The position numbers and the translations under genes are program-made. Of a DNA stretch of 6,991 nt, positions 6,106 to 6,991 are shown in pieces (within the stretch, counting starts at the first letter, position 1; each line of letters begins with the position of its first letter). This stretch comes from an uncultured Alistipes sp. (GTDB taxonomy: Bacteria > Bacteroidota > Bacteroidia > Bacteroidales > Rikenellaceae), in NCBI GenBank assembly GCA_904502075.1, contig CAJGDL010000090.1:1-6991 (forward strand). Direction: 5' to 3'. The notes beneath the pieces were generated by a model. That model saw only the letters and a list, made by a program, of their open reading frames with translations, made no database searches and had not been told where the DNA came from.

Positions 6106-6723
6106 CTATCGTTTTTCGGCCCCCTTCAGGGCATCCAGGCGCTCACAAATGCGGTCGATGATCGTTGGATCGGCCAAGAAATCATCCACATCCTTGTCGA
6201 TGACCAGCACCTCACCCTGGTAGATGTTGTTGATCCAATGCTCATACTTTTCGTTCAGGCGCTTCAGATAGGCCTCGTCCATGTTCATCTCATAATCGCG
6301 TCCTCGGTGGCGAATCTGCGAAATCAGGGTCGGAACACTCGCCTTGAGGTAGATCAGCAGGTCGGGCTTCGGCACCAGATTGGTCACCAGGTCGAAGATA
6401 CTCATGTAGGTCTCCCAATCGCGCGAAGTCATGAGCCCCATTTGGTGGAGGTTGTGGGCAAAGATGTGGGCATCCTCATAGATCGTGCGATCCTGAAAGA
6501 TGTCGCCCGACTGCTCCGACAACATATCCATGGTCTGTTTGATACGGCTTCCGAGGAATGAAATCTGCAGGTGGAACGACCACCGCTTCATATCCTCGTA
6601 GAAATCCCCAATGTAGGGGTTGTTGGGCTCTTCGTAGTAGGCTTTCGCCCCATACCGTTGAGTCAGGATCTCGGTCAGCGTCGTCTTTCCGCTGCCGATG
6701 TTTCCGGCAATTGCTATGTACAT
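6106..6723 (-). CDS. Deoxynucleoside kinase
   Basis: This 205-residue enzyme phosphorylates deoxyribonucleosides with ATP in nucleotide salvage. Visible motifs are the P-loop GNIGSGKTT (7-15), the catalytic YYEEP (29-33), QDRTIYEDAHIFA (77-89; Asp78-Arg79, corresponding to the DRS motif, here DRT), PDLLIYL (120-126), and the LID region R138-HRGRDYE-145 with three Arg. Length fits the dNK/dGK-dCK fold. The substrate (dA, dG, dC or T) cannot be decided from sequence, although Bacteroidota homologues are often annotated as purine-type. The start at 6723 puts the first beta strand (MYIAIAG) directly before the P-loop. It is the first gene of the visible cluster and has an AT-rich leader. Confidence 0.93.
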   Translation of the reverse strand: MYIAIAGNIGSGKTTLTEILTQRYGAKAYYEEPNNPYIGDFYEDMKRWSFHLQISFLGSRIKQTMDMLSEQSGDIFQDRTIYEDAHIFAHNLHQMGLMTSRDWETYMSIFDLVTNLVPKPDLLIYLKASVPTLISQIRHRGRDYEMNMDEAYLKRLNEKYEHWINNIYQGEVLVIDKDVDDFLADPTIIDRICERLDALKGAEKR

Positions 6724-6740
6724 GTCTATTCTCTTCTTTA

Positions 6741-6770
6741 TGTTTATACTTATTTGTTATCTTTTTTCTC
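6741..6770 (-). promoter_or_regulatory. AT-rich leader shared with the DUF4493-like gene
   Basis: Read on the minus strand, this 30-base stretch contains GAGAAAAAAGA, then AACAAATAAGTATAAACA. The leader of the DUF4493-like gene (289-255) has the same blocks with a 7-base longer spacer and one base less. No TAnnTTTG box is seen between 6724 and 6991. Its role (promoter element or translation-enhancing leader) is unknown. Confidence 0.35.
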
Positions 6771-6778
6771 TACTCTCG

Positions 6779-6845
6779 GTGGTGGTGTGAATTTCTGACC
6801 CACCCCCTAAATCCCCCGCCTCTGGCAGGGGACTTGGTCAGCCTT
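6779..6845. repeat. 67-bp direct repeat, copy 1
   Basis: Identical over all 67 bases to 6925-6991, at an offset of 146 bp. It contains a hairpin at 6809-6835: on the minus strand a 12-bp stem with two G-U pairs and an AGA loop. Its right end runs into a second stem, TCAGCC/GGCTGA at 6838-6852 with a 3-base loop. It does not code: the frames crossing it give Pro-Leu-Asn-Pro-Pro-Pro type peptides without support. Confidence 0.85.
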
Positions 6846-6924
6846 CGGCTGAAACTCTCGCTCCCGAACCTCTTCACGGCTTATCGGGTGACTAATTTTC
6901 TATCTCTGTTCGCGGCTCTTGGCA

Positions 6925-6991
6925 GTGGTGGTGTGAATTTCTGACCCACCCCCTAAATCCCCCGCCTCTGGCAGGGGACTTGGTCAGCCTT
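6925..6991. repeat. 67-bp direct repeat, copy 2 (cut by the window edge)
   Basis: Perfect copy of 6779-6845, with the same hairpin at 6955-6981. The identity reaches the last base of the window, so the true unit is at least 67 bp and may be the full 146-bp period. The spacer 6846-6924 contains no gene; it has a weak CCCGA/TCGGG pair (6863-6867 and 6884-6888). Confidence 0.85.

Noticed and set aside
4108..6561. 817-codon open frame on the plus strand across three minus-strand genes
   Set aside because: The MerR, methyltransferase and kinase genes all sit in the same codon register, and this frame reads their codons in reverse complement. It is open only because TTA, CTA and TCA codons are avoided in these GC-rich genes. 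The product has no recognisable motif, and all three minus-strand genes carry clear family motifs.
6558..6944. Plus-strand frame containing HPLNPPPLAGDLV
   Set aside because: The peptide is a translation of the 67-bp non-coding repeat, and the frame begins inside the kinase gene on the opposite strand.
6779..6991. CRISPR array
   Set aside because: Only two repeat copies are visible, each 67 bp or longer, with a 79-bp spacer; unit sizes and lack of cas genes do not fit.

Overview
The window reads as chromosomal DNA from a member of the Bacteroidota, probably an Alistipes-like Bacteroidales. The evidence is the GC-rich coding sequence with AT-rich gaps, promoter boxes of the TAnnTTTG type, leaders without a Shine-Dalgarno sequence, fimbrillin-like and DUF4493-like surface lipoproteins, and the paired Nif3-like and coiled-coil/zinc-ribbon genes. 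Genus assignment is inference. All seven supported genes lie on the minus strand, so transcription runs from right to left.

Right part (6991 to 2546): a 268-bp repeat-bearing upstream region, then a tight housekeeping cluster. In transcription order this is a deoxynucleoside kinase (6723-6106), an RsmF-type RNA cytosine-C5 methyltransferase (6099-4729, 6 bp downstream), a MerR-family regulator (4656-4078), a Nif3-like dinuclear metal protein (4088-3303, overlapping the regulator by 11 bp) and a coiled-coil protein with a C4 zinc ribbon (3286-2546, 16 bp downstream). The spacing suggests two transcription units (kinase-methyltransferase and MerR-Nif3-zinc ribbon) or one long one. A promoter-like element inside the 3' end of the Nif3 gene could serve the zinc-ribbon gene separately.

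Middle part (2545 to 2035): a 511-bp gene-free region dense in repeats. It holds a 129-bp near-perfect long palindrome with 16-bp perfect terminal arms that starts exactly at the zinc-ribbon stop codon. Next to it are a second, decayed copy of the same unit, a mixed G/C-rich segment with a run of nine G, a tract with a strict 7-bp period, and the promoter of the next gene.

Left part (2034 to 1): two surface-lipoprotein genes, probably co-transcribed. The first is a 580-residue fimbrillin-like lipoprotein with a C-terminal beta-sandwich region. The second is a DUF4493-like lipoprotein that runs off the window. These look like accessory cell-surface genes, in contrast to the housekeeping cluster.

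I see no CRISPR array, transposase, tRNA, rRNA or defence system. The most interesting content is non-coding: the ERIC-like palindromic element and its tandem decayed copy, the 67-bp identical repeats upstream of the kinase, and an AT-rich leader shared by two unrelated genes.
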